DNA from: UBA5066 sp048500275
Lineage (GTDB): Bacteria > Acidobacteriota > Thermoanaerobaculia > UBA5066
Assembly (NCBI GenBank): GCA_048500275.1
Contig: JASNYI010000001.1
Span: forward strand, 558,001 to 622,000
Length of the DNA: 64,000 nucleotides
Direction: 5' to 3'
In this document: piece by piece, positions 63,817-64,000 of the stretch
How positions within the stretch are numbered: the stretch's first letter is position 1
Layout of the letters: every line of letters starts with the position of its first letter
Translations under genes and position numbers: made by a program
The notes under the pieces: model-generated
What the model was told of the DNA's origin: nothing
Seen by the model: only the letters and a program-made list of their open reading frames with translations
Database searches by the model: none

Positions 63817-64000
63817 TCCTCAGACTTCCTTCCGCCGCACTCGCGGCGCTGCCGCTCGCCCTCCTCCTCTCCGGCTGCGGCCCGAAGACCCCCGGGGCGG
63901 CGCCGAAAGACGGGGCCGATCCCGCGGCCCTGCCGGAGGACGTGCGGCAGATCCAGTCCTCCCTCGCGCCCTCGCCCGCGCCCGCCGCGGGGCCGGCGGA
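63813..64000 (+). CDS. Probable RND efflux adaptor lipoprotein (N-terminal part)
   Basis: The ATG overlaps the TolC-family stop (63813-63816) and the frame is open to the window end, giving 62 residues. A lipoprotein signal peptide ends LLLSGC-G, followed by a Pro/Ala-rich linker (PGAAPKDGADPAALPEDVRQIQSS). The order tetR, outer-membrane protein, lipoprotein points to a periplasmic adaptor (MFP), but the diagnostic lipoyl/hairpin domains lie outside the window. Confidence 0.6.
   Translation, partial: MILRLPSAALAALPLALLLSGCGPKTPGAAPKDGADPAALPEDVRQIQSSLAPSPAPAAGPA

Overview
The window is very GC-rich, tightly packed bacterial chromosome: 58 protein genes (two cut by the window edges), many joined by 4-bp ATGA/GTGA stop-start overlaps, and no gap over about 240 bp. 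I see no rRNA, tRNA, CRISPR array, prophage or transposase. The gene types suggest an Acidobacteriota-like bacterium, possibly of the Thermoanaerobaculia/Holophagae kind: a Ser/Thr kinase fused to a beta-propeller, a winged-helix one-component regulator with a propeller, many Sec-exported proteins with a shared beta-rich module, and a GSI-alpha glutamine synthetase. That placement is inference; no marker rRNA is present.

Layout. 1-2000: end of queA, an exported thioredoxin-like protein, and a small RNase A-like toxin/immunity pair. 2-7 kb: a membrane-anchored winged-helix regulator divergent from two tandem paralogous secreted proteins. 7-12.2 kb: small proteins, a long perfect inverted repeat, glnA, an HD hydrolase, an ATZ/TRZ-type deaminase, a universal stress protein. 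12.2-25.4 kb: an orphan gene, an RmlC-like epimerase, a MinD-like ATPase with a coupled small membrane protein, a GT-C-like membrane protein, pcnB, a CpeT-like protein, the kinase-propeller, a ZIP transporter, typA. 26-28 kb: ECF sigma factor, ZAS anti-sigma factor and membrane protein operon with a clear terminator. 28-34.4 kb: mutL coupled to a rhomboid that lacks its serine, a DUF4230 protein, an M50-like membrane protein, lipoproteins. 34.4-42 kb: pepD, an S9 peptidase, an ElyC/YdcF protein, a second thioredoxin, secreted and FecR proteins.

42-47 kb holds a CHASE2 sensor kinase and an NtrC-type regulator that appears to start at CTG. They are followed by two exported proteins with matching Cys-Asp-Gly tails, one a ferritin-like DUF2202 protein; this is the best candidate for an undescribed functional unit. 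47-49.7 kb is a three-gene operon of two unrecognised proteins and an ion-transporter-superfamily permease. 49.6-55.7 kb is a sucrose cluster: MarR regulator, fructokinase, sucrose-phosphate synthase fused to its phosphatase, and sucrose synthase. A ClC channel, translationally coupled to a sugar ABC importer lacking its ATPase, follows. 60.7-64 kb has a coiled-coil lipoprotein and the start of a TetR-TolC-adaptor efflux operon with a visible operator.

Three dispersed elements carrying GGGGTCAG(G/C)TC tips (about 7.9, 31.5 and 55.7 kb) sit between genes and look like REP-type palindromes or remnants of them.
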